Shown here: one piece after another, positions 8,573-17,164 of the stretch
How the letters are laid out: every line of letters begins with the position of its first letter
How positions within the stretch are numbered: position 1 is the first letter of the stretch
Source: Micromonospora pisi
GTDB taxonomy: Bacteria > Actinomycetota > Actinomycetes > Mycobacteriales > Micromonosporaceae
NCBI RefSeq assembly: GCF_003633685.1
Contig: NZ_RBKT01000001.1
Coordinates: 4,836,001 to 4,900,000, forward strand
DNA length: 64,000 nucleotides
Reading direction: 5' to 3'
The notes under the pieces: generated by a model
What the model was told of the DNA's origin: nothing
Seen by the model: the letters and a program-made list of their open reading frames with translations, nothing else
The model's database searches: none
Translations under genes and position numbers: made by a program

Positions 8573-9298
8573 GTGTCCACATCAACCGCCACGAGTGGTC
8601 CACTACGCCGCGTCCCGGTGCAGGGCCGTAGTGTTGCCAGGGTCCAGCGCATGCTTGACGCCTGTGCCGAACTGGTCGACGAGGTCGGCTACGAGGGTCT
8701 GACGACGACCCTGCTCGCCGAGCGGGCCGAGGTGGCGATCGGTTCGGTCTACCAGTTCTTCCCGGACAAGCGGGCGATCGTCCAGGCGCTCACGCTGCGC
8801 AACATGGAGGCGTATCTCGAACGCCTCGCCGACCGGTTCTCCCAGGGCGACCTCGCCCACTGGTGGGACGGGGTCGACGCCGGGATCGACGAGTACATCG
8901 CCATGCACCGGCTGGTGCCCGGCTTCCGTACGCTGCACTTCGGCGACGTGGTCGACGTGCACCTCCTCGACGACCAGCGGGACAACAACGGGGTGATCGC
9001 CGAACAGCTCGCCCGGGTGCTGGTCGAACAGTTCGGGATCGCCGACGGCCCACCGCTGCGCTTCGCGCTGGAGATCGCGGTCGAGGCCGCCGACGCTCTG
9101 ATCAAGCTCGCCTTCCGGCGGGACCAGGACGGCGACGAGCGGGTGCTGATCGAGGCGAAGGCGCTGATCCGCGAATACCTGCACCGACAGGTCGGCACCG
9201 TCGCCGGTGGCGCTCAGCCGCCGGTCGTCGGGGTCGTCGCGGCCGCTTCGGCCACCGCCACGGCGGTGGGGGACCCGGCGCCCAGCGCGGCAGGCTGA
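8573..9298 (+). CDS. TetR/AcrR-family transcriptional regulator
   Basis: 241 residues. The N-terminal helix-turn-helix spans about residues 30-75 and contains VGYEGLTTTLLAERAEVAIGS then VYQFFPDKRAI, the classical TetR recognition region. The C-terminal ligand domain is not similar to one I can name. The last ~35 residues are Ala/Val/Gly-rich and probably disordered. The GTG at 8573 is preceded by AAGGGGGAG. A longer start at ATG 8471 would lie inside a dyad. It probably represses the divergent ALO-family oxidase and itself. Confidence 0.88.
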   Translation: MSTSTATSGPLRRVPVQGRSVARVQRMLDACAELVDEVGYEGLTTTLLAERAEVAIGSVYQFFPDKRAIVQALTLRNMEAYLERLADRFSQGDLAHWWDGVDAGIDEYIAMHRLVPGFRTLHFGDVVDVHLLDDQRDNNGVIAEQLARVLVEQFGIADGPPLRFALEIAVEAADALIKLAFRRDQDGDERVLIEAKALIREYLHRQVGTVAGGAQPPVVGVVAAASATATAVGDPAPSAAG

Positions 9299-9371
9299 GG
9301 CGCGGTCCGGTCAGCCCGGTCGGATCAGCTCGAAGGGGCGGACGGCCGGTCAGCCCGGTCCGGTGGCGGGG

Positions 9372-10592
9372 TCAGAGGAACGCCTGACCCTCGCCCCGGT
9401 AGCTCGGCACCGTCGCCACCACCCGATCCCCCTCGATCAGGTGCAGCTCGTTGACGTGTTCGCTCAGCTCGCCGGCCTTGGCGTGCCGGAACCAGACCCG
9501 GTCGCCGACGGTCAGTGCCTCCGCCGCCGTACCGGCGAGCGGGGTCTGCACCTCGCCGGCCCCCTCCGAGCCGATCAGCTTCAGCCCCGGTGGCAGCCAG
9601 GGCTGCGGCAGCCGGCTCGGTTCGGCCGGCCCGGAGGCGATCCAACCGCCGCCGAGCACGGTCGCCAGACCGGGTGCCGGGCGCCGAACCACGGCGAGGG
9701 CGAAGAAGGCGGCCGGGACCGGGCGCCACGCGCGGTAGGTGTCGAAGAGGGTGGGCCCGTACAGGCCAGAACCGGCGGTGACCTCGGTCACGGCCGGGTC
9801 CGCGCTGGTCGCGGCCACACTGCCGGTGCCGCCACCGTTGACGAAGTCAAGCTCGGCGTGTTCGCGTACGGCGGCCACCGCCGCACCACGACGTGCCGTC
9901 AACTCCGGGTACGACCGGCGCTGGAGTGCCCGGATCGCCACGCCCCGCAGCGCCTGCCCCGGTGGCGCGTCACCGAGCCCGGCTATCTGCGCCTCGTACG
10001 ACATGAGCCCGACCAGCCGGAACCCGCGCCGGGCGACGACCCGGGCGGCGAGCGCGCCGGCGTCGGCGGCCGAGTGCACCGGCGAGCGGCGTACCCCGAT
10101 GTGCAGCCGCCCCCGGGCCGGCCGCCACGAGGCGTCGAGGTCCAGGCAGACCCGGATCGGTGCGCGCCGGTCCGGTGCGGCGACCGTGTCGATCAGGTCG
10201 AGCTGGTCCGGACTGTCCACCATCAGGGTCACCGCCGCCGCCAGTTCGGCGTCGGCGGCGAGTTCGGCCAGCCCGGCCCGGTCCGCGCTCGGGTACGCCA
10301 CCAGCACGTCGTTGCTGACACCCGCGCGGACCAGCCAGCTCGCCTCGCGCACGGTGTACGCCATCACTCCCTGCCAGCCCGGTCGGGCCAGCGCCCGGGT
10401 GAGCAGGTCGCGGCAGCGGACCGATTTGCTCGCCACCCGGACCGGCTTGCCCGCCGCCCGCGCGGAGAGCGCGTCGGCGTTCGCGTCGAACGCGGTCAGG
10501 TCGATCGCCGCGAACGGCGGATCGAGGTGCGCGGTCGCCCGGTCCAGGCGGTCGCGCAGGGCGTCTCGGTCGGTTGGTACGTCGGTGTGCAC
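9372..10592 (-). CDS. PLP-dependent amino-acid deaminase/aldolase (alanine-racemase fold)
   Basis: 406 residues. Fold-type III PLP enzyme related to D-threonine aldolase and D-serine dehydratase. The likely PLP lysine is K56 in VRVASKSVRCRD. NGGGTGSV near the middle of the protein fits the phosphate-binding loop. The C-terminal part has WFRHAKAGELSEHVNE; these conserved histidines probably form the metal site, although the usual His-x-Cys pair is not obvious. It is followed convergently by the tetR gene. The GTG start lies within a 14-bp perfect palindrome, which may be regulatory. The substrate is not predictable. Confidence 0.82.
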   Translation of the reverse strand: MHTDVPTDRDALRDRLDRATAHLDPPFAAIDLTAFDANADALSARAAGKPVRVASKSVRCRDLLTRALARPGWQGVMAYTVREASWLVRAGVSNDVLVAYPSADRAGLAELAADAELAAAVTLMVDSPDQLDLIDTVAAPDRRAPIRVCLDLDASWRPARGRLHIGVRRSPVHSAADAGALAARVVARRGFRLVGLMSYEAQIAGLGDAPPGQALRGVAIRALQRRSYPELTARRGAAVAAVREHAELDFVNGGGTGSVAATSADPAVTEVTAGSGLYGPTLFDTYRAWRPVPAAFFALAVVRRPAPGLATVLGGGWIASGPAEPSRLPQPWLPPGLKLIGSEGAGEVQTPLAGTAAEALTVGDRVWFRHAKAGELSEHVNELHLIEGDRVVATVPSYRGEGQAFL

Positions 10593-10600
10593 ATGTGCAC
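10587..10600. promoter_or_regulatory. 14-bp perfect palindrome over the aldolase start codon
   Basis: GTGCACATGTGCAC reads the same on both strands and includes the GTG start at 10592 (minus strand). A bound repressor here would block initiation; the regulator is unknown. Confidence 0.45.
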
Positions 10601-10761
10601 GCTAACTGGCCCCCCGTCAATGCGAAACACCTTCGCGTATTGGTGGTTCGTGTCGGGTCGTCCCGACCGTCCCGACCCCGGGATCAGGGGAATGTCGGGG
10701 TGGGAGCGGTGAGCGCCGCGATTAGAGTGTGTCCCGGGGGAGCCCAGCCCTGGGCCGGCAC

Positions 10762-10768
10762 GGGGAGG
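10762..10768 (+). promoter_or_regulatory. Strong ribosome-binding site in front of an ATC codon
   Basis: GGGGAGG, 7 nt before ATC at 10776. It decides the start of the MFS-Tmk gene: the only in-frame ATG/GTG is 126 nt further on and has no such site. Confidence 0.65.
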
Positions 10769-10775
10769 TACGGCC

Positions 10776-13034
10776 ATCGACACCAATCGCGGCGGCGAGC
10801 CGGGAGCGACACCGGACCCGGAATCGACCGCCGAGCCGGGCGCGACCTCCTCGTCAGCCTCCGCCCCGGTCGACCGTACGGGCTACCAGGCGCTCCGCAC
10901 GGTGCTGCGGATCCGGCCCTTCCGTCGGCTCTGGCTGGTCCTCGGCGCCGCCTCGTTCGGCGACTGGCTCGGCCTGCTCGCCACGTCGATCTTCGCCGCC
11001 ACCCAGGTCAGCGGGGACACCGCGAAGGGCCTGGCGTTCGGTGGTGTGATCGCGGTGCGGCTGCTGCCGGCGCTGCTGCTCGGCCCGGTGGCCGGGGTGC
11101 TGGCGGACCGGTTCGACCGGCGCCTCACCATGGTCGTCTGCGACCTGCTCCGCTTCGTGCTCTTCGCCTCGATCCCGCTCGCCGCGCTGCTCAACATCGG
11201 CGGCGGACTGGTGGTCGGTTGGGCGGCGGTGGCCACCTTCCTGATCGAGGCGATCACGCTGATCTGGATCCCGGCCAAGGAGGCGGCGGTCCCGAACCTG
11301 ATCCCGCGTACCCGGTTGGAGGTGGCGAACCAGCTCACCCTGATCACCACCTACGGGGTGACCCCGGTGCTCGCCGCGATCAGCATCGCGGTCCTGGACC
11401 GCAGCGTGCGCGCCGTTTCCGGCGGGCCACCGCAGGGCTGGAACGACCCGACCCAGTTGGCGCTCTACTTCAACTCACTGAGCCGGCTCGCCACCGCTCT
11501 GGTGGTCTTCTTCGGGATCCGGGAGATCAGCGGGCGAAGCCTCGGGCGCGAGGAGGGCGAGGAGGGCGAGCGGGGCGAACGGCAGAGCATGCTCCGGCAG
11601 TTCGTCGAGGGCTGGCGGTTCATCGGCAAGACCCCGCTGATCCGGGGCCTGGTCCTCGGCATCTTCGGCGCGTTCGCCGGCGGCGGCGTGGTGATCGGCA
11701 CGGCGAACTTCTTCACCAAGTCGCTCAGTGCCGGCGAGGCCGCGTTCTACCTGCTCTTCGGCTCGATCTTCATCGGCCTCTCGGTCGGCATCGGGCTCGG
11801 CCCGATGATCGTCCGGGAGATGTCCCGGCGGCGCTGGTTCGGCATGAGCATCGTCCTGGCCAGCGCCTCGGTGCTGTTCCTCGCCGGCTCCATCCACCTG
11901 TCGATGGCGATCCTCGGCGCGGTGCTGGTCGGCGCCGGTGCCGGGATGGCCTTCCTCTCCGGCACCACGCTGCTCGGCGGCGAGGTCGCCGACGAGGTAC
12001 GCGGCCGGGTCTTCGCGGTCGTCCAGACCGGCACCCGGCTGGTGCTGATCCTCGCCATCTCGGTCAGCAGTCTGCTGGTCGGTGTCGGTGGCTCCCGCGA
12101 ACTGCGGATCGCCGACCTCGGTATCTCCGTCTCCTCCACCCGACTGCTGCTGCTCGTCGCCGGGATCGCCGGGATCTTCGCTGGCGTCAACGCGTTCCGC
12201 CAGATGGACGACAAGCCCGGCGTACCGGTCCTGCCGGATCTCTGGGGCTCGATCCGGGGACGCCCGCTCTCGCCGGCCGAACCGTTCACCTCGACCGGGG
12301 CGTTCGTGGTCTTCGAAGGAGGCGAGGGGGCCGGCAAGTCCACCCAGCTCGCCGCGCTCGCCGAAACCCTGCGCCAGGAGGGCCGGGAGGTGGTGGTGAC
12401 CCGGGAGCCGGGCGCGACCGACGTGGGCGTACGGATCCGCTCCCTGGTCCTGGAGAGCACCACCGCCGGTACGGCCCCGCTCTCCCCCCGCGCCGAGGCG
12501 CTGCTCTACGCCGCCGACCGGGCACATCACGTCGCCACCGTGGTCCGGCCGGCACTCGCCCGGGGGGCGGTGGTGATCAGCGACCGGTACGTCGACTCGT
12601 CCCTGGCCTACCAGGGCGCCGGTCGTACGCTCCCGGTCGACGAGGTCTCCTGGCTCTCCGCCTGGGCCACCGGCGGCCTCAAGCCGGACCTGGTGGTGCT
12701 CCTCGACGTCGACCCACGGGCCGGGCTGCTCCGGGTCACCTCCCGGGGAGCGGGCAAGGACCGGCTGGAGGCCGAATCGCTCGACTTCCACGACCGGGTC
12801 CGGGACGCCTTCCTCGACCTGGCGGCGGCCGACCCGAAGCGCTACCTGGTGCTCGACGGTTCCGGACCGGTCGACCAGATCGCCGCCGCGATCGCCGCCC
12901 GGGTCGGCGGCATGCTCGGTGAACCGGATGCCGTCGTGCACCCTGGTCCGGCGAAGCCCATCGACCTCTCGGCGGAGCCGAAGACTACCGCCGGTGACGA
13001 CTCGGGCGGCCTCGAACTGGAACGGCGGTCCTGA
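10776..13034 (+). CDS. tmk: MFS transporter fused to thymidylate kinase
   Basis: 752 residues from an ATC start, or 710 from GTG 10902. The first ~40 residues are polar. About residues 45-480 form an MFS-type transporter with roughly 12 membrane helices. The last ~230 residues are a full dTMP kinase: P-loop FEGGEGAGKST, VVTREPG, SDRYVDSSLAYQG and a LID segment with Arg. dTMP kinase makes dTDP for DNA synthesis. This fusion is known in actinobacteria; what the transporter part carries is not known. The stop overlaps the holB start by 1 nt, so the two are co-translated. The start is unusual (see RBS). Confidence 0.9.
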   Translation: MDTNRGGEPGATPDPESTAEPGATSSSASAPVDRTGYQALRTVLRIRPFRRLWLVLGAASFGDWLGLLATSIFAATQVSGDTAKGLAFGGVIAVRLLPALLLGPVAGVLADRFDRRLTMVVCDLLRFVLFASIPLAALLNIGGGLVVGWAAVATFLIEAITLIWIPAKEAAVPNLIPRTRLEVANQLTLITTYGVTPVLAAISIAVLDRSVRAVSGGPPQGWNDPTQLALYFNSLSRLATALVVFFGIREISGRSLGREEGEEGERGERQSMLRQFVEGWRFIGKTPLIRGLVLGIFGAFAGGGVVIGTANFFTKSLSAGEAAFYLLFGSIFIGLSVGIGLGPMIVREMSRRRWFGMSIVLASASVLFLAGSIHLSMAILGAVLVGAGAGMAFLSGTTLLGGEVADEVRGRVFAVVQTGTRLVLILAISVSSLLVGVGGSRELRIADLGISVSSTRLLLLVAGIAGIFAGVNAFRQMDDKPGVPVLPDLWGSIRGRPLSPAEPFTSTGAFVVFEGGEGAGKSTQLAALAETLRQEGREVVVTREPGATDVGVRIRSLVLESTTAGTAPLSPRAEALLYAADRAHHVATVVRPALARGAVVISDRYVDSSLAYQGAGRTLPVDEVSWLSAWATGGLKPDLVVLLDVDPRAGLLRVTSRGAGKDRLEAESLDFHDRVRDAFLDLAAADPKRYLVLDGSGPVDQIAAAIAARVGGMLGEPDAVVHPGPAKPIDLSAEPKTTAGDDSGGLELERRS

Positions 13035-14245
13035 TGACGAACGTCTTCGCCGACCTGGTCGGCCAGGCCGAGGCGACCGAGACCCTGCGCCGCGCCGCCG
13101 CCTCGGCGGCACAACTGGTCCGTAACGCCGAGGCCGGTACGGAGCCGGGCGACGTCACCGGCAGCGCGATGACCCACGCCTGGATCTTCACCGGCCCGCC
13201 CGGCTCCGGTCGGTCCGTTGCCGCCCGCGCCTTCGCCGCCGCGTTGCAGTGCGAGTACGGCACCGGCTGCGGCGAGTGCGCCGGCTGCCACACCACCCTG
13301 GCCGGCACCAACGCAGATGTACGGTTCGTGGTCCCCGAGGGACTCTCCATCGGCGTCGGCGAGATGCGTGCCCTGGTGCTTCGGGCGGCGAGCACCCCGT
13401 CCGGTGGCCGCTGGCAGGTGCTGGTGATCTCCGATGCCGACCGGCTCACCGAGGCCGCCGGCAACGCCCTGCTCAAGGCGATCGAGGAACCCCCGCCCCG
13501 GACGGTCTTCCTGCTCTGCACCCCGTCCACCCACCCGGACGACATCTCGGTGACCATCCGGTCCCGGTGCCGGCTGGTGCCGTTGCGCCAGCCCGCCGCC
13601 GAGGCGGTGGCGGCCGTGCTCACCGAACGGGACGGGATCGCCCCGGACCTGGCCGGCTGGGCGGCGGCGGCGGCACAGGGACACGTCGGTCGGGCCCGGC
13701 GGCTGGCCCGCGACCCGGAGGCACGTAAGCGGCGGGACGCCGTACTGGCCGTGCCCCGGCGACTGACCGGGGTCGGGGCCTGCTTCGACGCCGCCGCCAC
13801 GCTGATCGAGTCTGCGGAGGCGGAGGCCGAGGCGGCGGTGGCCGATGTGGACGCGAGTGAGCGGGCCGCGTTGCAGACCGCGCTCGGTGCCGGTGGCACC
13901 GGCAAGGGGGCCGCCGGCGCCGCCCGGGGTTCCGCCGGGCAGATCAAGGACCTTGAACGTCGGCAGAAGTCGCGGGCGACCCGGGCCCAGCGGGACGCGC
14001 TGGACCGGGCCCTGGTCGACCTGGCCGGCTTCTACCGGGACGTGCTCGCGGTGACGCTGCGCGCCCCGGTCGCGCCGGTGCACACCGACACGGCACCGCT
14101 GGCCGAGGCGGCGGCCGGGAAGTGGGCACCGGAGGCGGCGCTGCGCCGGCTGGAGGCGGTGCTCGCGTGCCGTACCGCGATCGAGACGAACGTCAAGCCC
14201 CGCATCGCCGTCGAGGCGATGATGCTCGCGCTCTGGCGCGGCTGA
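13034..14245 (+). CDS. holB: DNA polymerase III delta' subunit
   Basis: 403 residues. Clamp-loader AAA+ protein. The Walker A region reads GPPGSGRSV, with Arg in place of the usual Lys, fitting the non-ATP-binding role of delta'. The four-cysteine zinc module is C-x6-C-x2-C-x2-C (CGECAGC). LLKAIEEPPPRTVFLL and SVTIRSRCR (sensor 1/Arg finger region) are typical. The C-terminal half is helical and charged. It starts at ATG overlapping the tmk stop (TGATG), an operon also seen in relatives. Confidence 0.95.
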   Translation: MTNVFADLVGQAEATETLRRAAASAAQLVRNAEAGTEPGDVTGSAMTHAWIFTGPPGSGRSVAARAFAAALQCEYGTGCGECAGCHTTLAGTNADVRFVVPEGLSIGVGEMRALVLRAASTPSGGRWQVLVISDADRLTEAAGNALLKAIEEPPPRTVFLLCTPSTHPDDISVTIRSRCRLVPLRQPAAEAVAAVLTERDGIAPDLAGWAAAAAQGHVGRARRLARDPEARKRRDAVLAVPRRLTGVGACFDAAATLIESAEAEAEAAVADVDASERAALQTALGAGGTGKGAAGAARGSAGQIKDLERRQKSRATRAQRDALDRALVDLAGFYRDVLAVTLRAPVAPVHTDTAPLAEAAAGKWAPEAALRRLEAVLACRTAIETNVKPRIAVEAMMLALWRG

Positions 14246-14375
14246 CCACACCCCTCCCGGCCCGTTCCGGTGCCCCCGTGCGGGGTTCCGTTTCCATCGA
14301 CCAACCGGTACGGTGCGGTGCTTGGTGCAACTGGGACGGCACATTCGGTGAATGGATGCCGGGAGGAGCTCATCG

Positions 14376-14702
14376 ATGTCGCGGGAGATCGACGAGGCCT
14401 GGATCGAGGAAGCGGTCGAACGCTACCGCCGGATCGAGTCGTTGCAGGCCGAGTTCGACCAGGCGGTGCGGACGGTCGAGGTAAGTGTCCGGTCACCGGA
14501 CGGGCTGGTCGAGGTGGTGGTGACCGCCGACGGCACGATCACCGACGTACGTTTCCTGGCTCCCGCGCAGCAGCGGGCCAACGCCGACCTGGCCCGCTCG
14601 GTACGGGCGGCGGTGACCGCCGCAGCCGACGCCGCCCGGTGGGCCCGGGAGAAGTTGCACACCGAGACGTTCGGCGCGTACCGGCGGCTGACGGAGGCCT
14701 GA
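14376..14702 (+). CDS. YbaB/EbfC-family nucleoid-associated-like protein
   Basis: 108 residues. The pattern of an N-terminal helix, a central beta hairpin (VEVSVRSPDGLVEVVVTADGTI) and a C-terminal helix fits the YbaB/EbfC fold. Members bind DNA as dimers. The ATG at 14376 is preceded by GGGAGGAG with a 7-nt gap. It heads a three-gene run (14376-15679) with tight or overlapping junctions. In actinobacteria such divergent YbaB-like proteins often sit beside small WXG-like proteins, as here, so the role may concern secretion rather than the nucleoid. Confidence 0.78.
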   Translation: MSREIDEAWIEEAVERYRRIESLQAEFDQAVRTVEVSVRSPDGLVEVVVTADGTITDVRFLAPAQQRANADLARSVRAAVTAAADAARWAREKLHTETFGAYRRLTEA

Positions 14703-15008
14703 GTGGAGAGTCTGCGTGAACTCGCCGACCGGCTGGACGAAGCGGCTGCCACGCTCACCGGTGCCGGCCGTGGCCTGGCCGCCGCCAGTGGGTCGGACCG
14801 GGTGCCGGACGCAGCCGGTACGGGCCGGTTCACCGAGACCACCGGGGCGTTGACCGGGCAGTGGTCGGCCGCCACCGGCGCCCGCGCCCGCGAAGCCGTC
14901 ACCGCCGCCGACCGGATCGCCGACCTCGCCGCCAACCTGCGCCTGGTCGCCGAGGGCTACACCGACACCGACGACGCCGCCCGCCGCCGGCACGCGCAGG
15001 AGGTGTGA
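14703..15008 (+). CDS. Small helical protein, EspC/WXG-like
   Basis: 101 residues. The GTG start follows the upstream stop directly, and the stop overlaps the next ATG (TGATG). Two amphipathic helices flank a Gly/Ser turn, with TGQWSAATGARAREAV near the middle, reminiscent of ESX-secreted or DUF2580-type helical proteins. No signal peptide. The assignment is a structural guess from length, helix pattern and context. Confidence 0.62.
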   Translation: MESLRELADRLDEAAATLTGAGRGLAAASGSDRVPDAAGTGRFTETTGALTGQWSAATGARAREAVTAADRIADLAANLRLVAEGYTDTDDAARRRHAQEV

Positions 15009-15679
15009 TGGATCCGCTGGACCATCTCGCCGGGCCCGCCGCCGACCTGCTCGGCCGGGTCGACGACCTGCTCGCGGGCGCCGGGGCGCCGGACGACCAC
15101 CGGATCTGGCCACTGCTGCGCCGGCTGCGCGCCCTGCCCGGGGCCGTACTCGGCGAGGTGCTCGTGCTCCGGCCGGCGCCGTTCGCCGCCGCCGGGCACG
15201 CCGTACGCGCCCAGGTCGGCGAGTACGACCACGCGCGGCAGCGCCTGACCGGCGACGACCCGTGGCAGGGTGCCGGGGCGCAGGCGTACGCGGCGCACCG
15301 GGACGCGCTGGTCGCGTACCTCGACGGGGACCGGCCGGAGAGTCTGACCGGGCGGCTCGACGCGACCGCGAGTTACGCGGACGCGGTCGCCGACTGGATG
15401 GTCCGCACCCGTTACGCGCTGGCCCGCACCCTCGCCGAGGTGCTCGGCTCGGCGGAGGCGGTGGCGGTGGTCACCGCCGGCCGCAGCGGTGACCCTGGTC
15501 CGGCCGGACCTGCCGCCGCCGAGATCGGCGCCCGGGTGCTGGCGACCGTGGCCGAGGCGGAGGAACAGGCGCGGGCGCTGCTGCACCAGTGGTCGGAGGT
15601 GCTCGCCGAACTGCCCTACCGTGCCCCGGCCGGGGCCGGTACCGGCCGGTTCGACACCACCACCCGGGTCGCCCGCTGA
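15008..15679 (+). CDS. WXG100-like domain protein of unknown function
   Basis: 223 residues, mainly helical. The segment GDDPWQGAGAQAYAAHRDAL has the Trp-x-Gly turn of the WXG100 fold at about residues 77-97. No signal peptide or membrane helix. It ends the YbaB-like/EspC-like/WXG-like run. Such proteins are substrates or partners of type VII (ESX) secretion, but no secretion ATPase (EccC) is in the window, so export is inference only. Confidence 0.65.
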   Translation: MDPLDHLAGPAADLLGRVDDLLAGAGAPDDHRIWPLLRRLRALPGAVLGEVLVLRPAPFAAAGHAVRAQVGEYDHARQRLTGDDPWQGAGAQAYAAHRDALVAYLDGDRPESLTGRLDATASYADAVADWMVRTRYALARTLAEVLGSAEAVAVVTAGRSGDPGPAGPAAAEIGARVLATVAEAEEQARALLHQWSEVLAELPYRAPAGAGTGRFDTTTRVAR

Positions 15680-15732
15680 CCGTCGGCCCCGTCCCCGGAA
15701 ATCCGGTGGGGGAGTCTGCGGTGTTTTGGACG

Positions 15733-15738
15733 TAGGGT
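15733..15738 (+). promoter_or_regulatory. Candidate -10 box (TAGGGT), leaderless ricT
   Basis: TANNNT exactly 6 nt before the ATG at 15745, with no Shine-Dalgarno sequence; suggests a leaderless transcript. Confidence 0.5.
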
Positions 15739-15744
15739 GGGCGG

Positions 15745-16587
15745 ATGGGGATGCTGTGTGCGGTGAGCTTCACCCGGTACGGGCGCCTGTACTACCTGGA
15801 TCCGGGCGACTTCCGCCCGGCCGTCGGGGACCGGGTGCTGGTCCCCACCGACGACGGGCCCGAGGTCGCCGAGTGTGTCTGGGCGGCCCAGTGGGTCAGC
15901 GAGGACACCAGCGGATTCCCCCGGTTGGCGGGGCTCGCCGGTGACCCGGAGTTGCGCCGCGACGAACTCCAGCGCAAGCGCAAGGCGGAGGCGAAGGTCG
16001 CCGCCAAGCGCCTGATCCGCGAGCACGGTCTGCCGATGAAGGTGATCGCCGTCGACCACGTGCTCGAAGCACCGGGCGGCACCTCCTCCGGGTCCCGTAC
16101 GACGATCTACTTCACCGCACCGCACCGGGTGGATTTCCGGGCGCTGGTCCGTGACCTCGGCGCCACCCTGCACTGCCGGGTGGAGCTGCGTCAGCTTTCC
16201 GCCCGTGACTCGGCCCGGGTCCAGGGCGGCATCGGCTCCTGCGGGCGGGACCTGTGCTGCGCCACTTTCCTGACCGACTTTGAACCGGTCACCATCCGGA
16301 TGGCCAAGGACCAGGACCTGCCACTCAACCCGCTGCGCATCTCCGGTGCCTGCGGCCGGTTGATGTGTTGTTTGAAGTACGAACATCCGCTATACCAACA
16401 ATTTCAGGCCACCGCCCCGGCGGTCGGGGCACGGGTCGACACCCCGGACGGGGCGGGCCGGGTGGTGGCGCACAGCGTGCCGCGCGACTCGGTGGTGGTA
16501 CGGATGGACGCCGACGGTTCGCGTACGTCGTGCAGCCGGGCGTCGGTCTGCGGCTCCCGTCAGGCCCACGAGGAGCGCTACGCGTAG
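15745..16587 (+). CDS. ricT: PSP1-domain protein RicT (YaaT homologue)
   Basis: 280 residues. PSP1 domain with RLIREHGLPMKV and FTAPHRVDFRALVRDLG. The conserved cysteine clusters CGRDLCCATF and CGRLMCCLKYEH bind Fe-S clusters in the Bacillus Ric (YaaT/YlbF/YmcA) complex, which acts on RNA processing and differentiation. Partners RicA/RicF are not visible here, as is usual in actinobacteria. The C-terminus after about residue 215 is a KOW-like extension. Convergent with the small-gene operon that ends at 16599. Confidence 0.93.
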   Translation: MGMLCAVSFTRYGRLYYLDPGDFRPAVGDRVLVPTDDGPEVAECVWAAQWVSEDTSGFPRLAGLAGDPELRRDELQRKRKAEAKVAAKRLIREHGLPMKVIAVDHVLEAPGGTSSGSRTTIYFTAPHRVDFRALVRDLGATLHCRVELRQLSARDSARVQGGIGSCGRDLCCATFLTDFEPVTIRMAKDQDLPLNPLRISGACGRLMCCLKYEHPLYQQFQATAPAVGARVDTPDGAGRVVAHSVPRDSVVVRMDADGSRTSCSRASVCGSRQAHEERYA

Positions 16588-16598
16588 CAGCGCTTGGC

Positions 16599-16886
16599 TC
16601 ACGCCGAGGGGCGGTCGGGCGGCATCCAGCACATGATGCGGTCGAAGATGGCCCGTACGTCCGGCGGTGGCCCGAGGGCCGAGTCGTAGACGTGCAGGTC
16701 CGAGATCGCGTCGACGAACTGCGTCCCGAGATAGAGCATCAACGCGATCCGTTGGTGGCGGAAGCTCACCGTCAGGTCGAGCCGGGCGTCCGCGCACGGC
16801 CACGGTTGGGCGCAGATCCGGCAGCACCAGACCGGGCGTAGCGGCAGGTGGAGTTGCCGGCTGGCGACCGGCTTCGGTTCCATCAC
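16599..16886 (-). CDS. Small Cys-rich protein, third gene of a small-protein operon
   Basis: 95 residues from GTG 16886 (or 94 from the adjacent ATG 16883). CCRICAQPWPC near residues 21-31 is a possible zinc site. A motif with YLGTQFVDAISDLHVYDS follows. The GTG overlaps the stop of the upstream gene (GTGA), so translation is coupled. I have no function. Similar small proteins accompany XRE/DUF397 loci in Micromonosporaceae in my recollection, but I cannot confirm it here. Confidence 0.72.
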   Translation of the reverse strand: MMEPKPVASRQLHLPLRPVWCCRICAQPWPCADARLDLTVSFRHQRIALMLYLGTQFVDAISDLHVYDSALGPPPDVRAIFDRIMCWMPPDRPSA

Positions 16887-17164
16887 CAGACCGGCCCTCG
16901 CGGTGCGGCCGGTTCCCGGTCGAGCAGCACCCGGCGCCGGATCACGTATTCGGCCTCGGGCTGCTCGGGCTTGCCCGTCGGCTTTTCGACGCCGCGCAGG
17001 GTGACCCACTCGGTGTCGTACGCCCCGGCGTCCATCGGCACGTGCGTCACCCGCAGGTGGAGATCCCCCATGTTGTCCTGGTGCAGGGGCACACTTTCGC
17101 GGTGGTAGTCGCCCGCTTCGGCGTCGACGATGTCGCCCGGACTCACCAACGGTCGCCCGGTCAT
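16883..17164 (-). CDS. Hypothetical protein, second gene of a small-protein operon
   Basis: 93 residues, acidic in the middle (SPGDIVDAEAGDY, VPMDAGAYDTEWVTLRG). Its ATG overlaps the stop of the first gene and its own stop overlaps the third gene, so all three are co-translated. No signal peptide or membrane helix. No family recognised. Confidence 0.7.
   Translation of the reverse strand: MTGRPLVSPGDIVDAEAGDYHRESVPLHQDNMGDLHLRVTHVPMDAGAYDTEWVTLRGVEKPTGKPEQPEAEYVIRRRVLLDREPAAPRGPVW

Noticed and set aside
16577-16588. 12-bp palindrome GCTACGCGTAGC at the ricT end
   Set aside because: Too short and inside the coding end; no second copy and no loop for a terminator.
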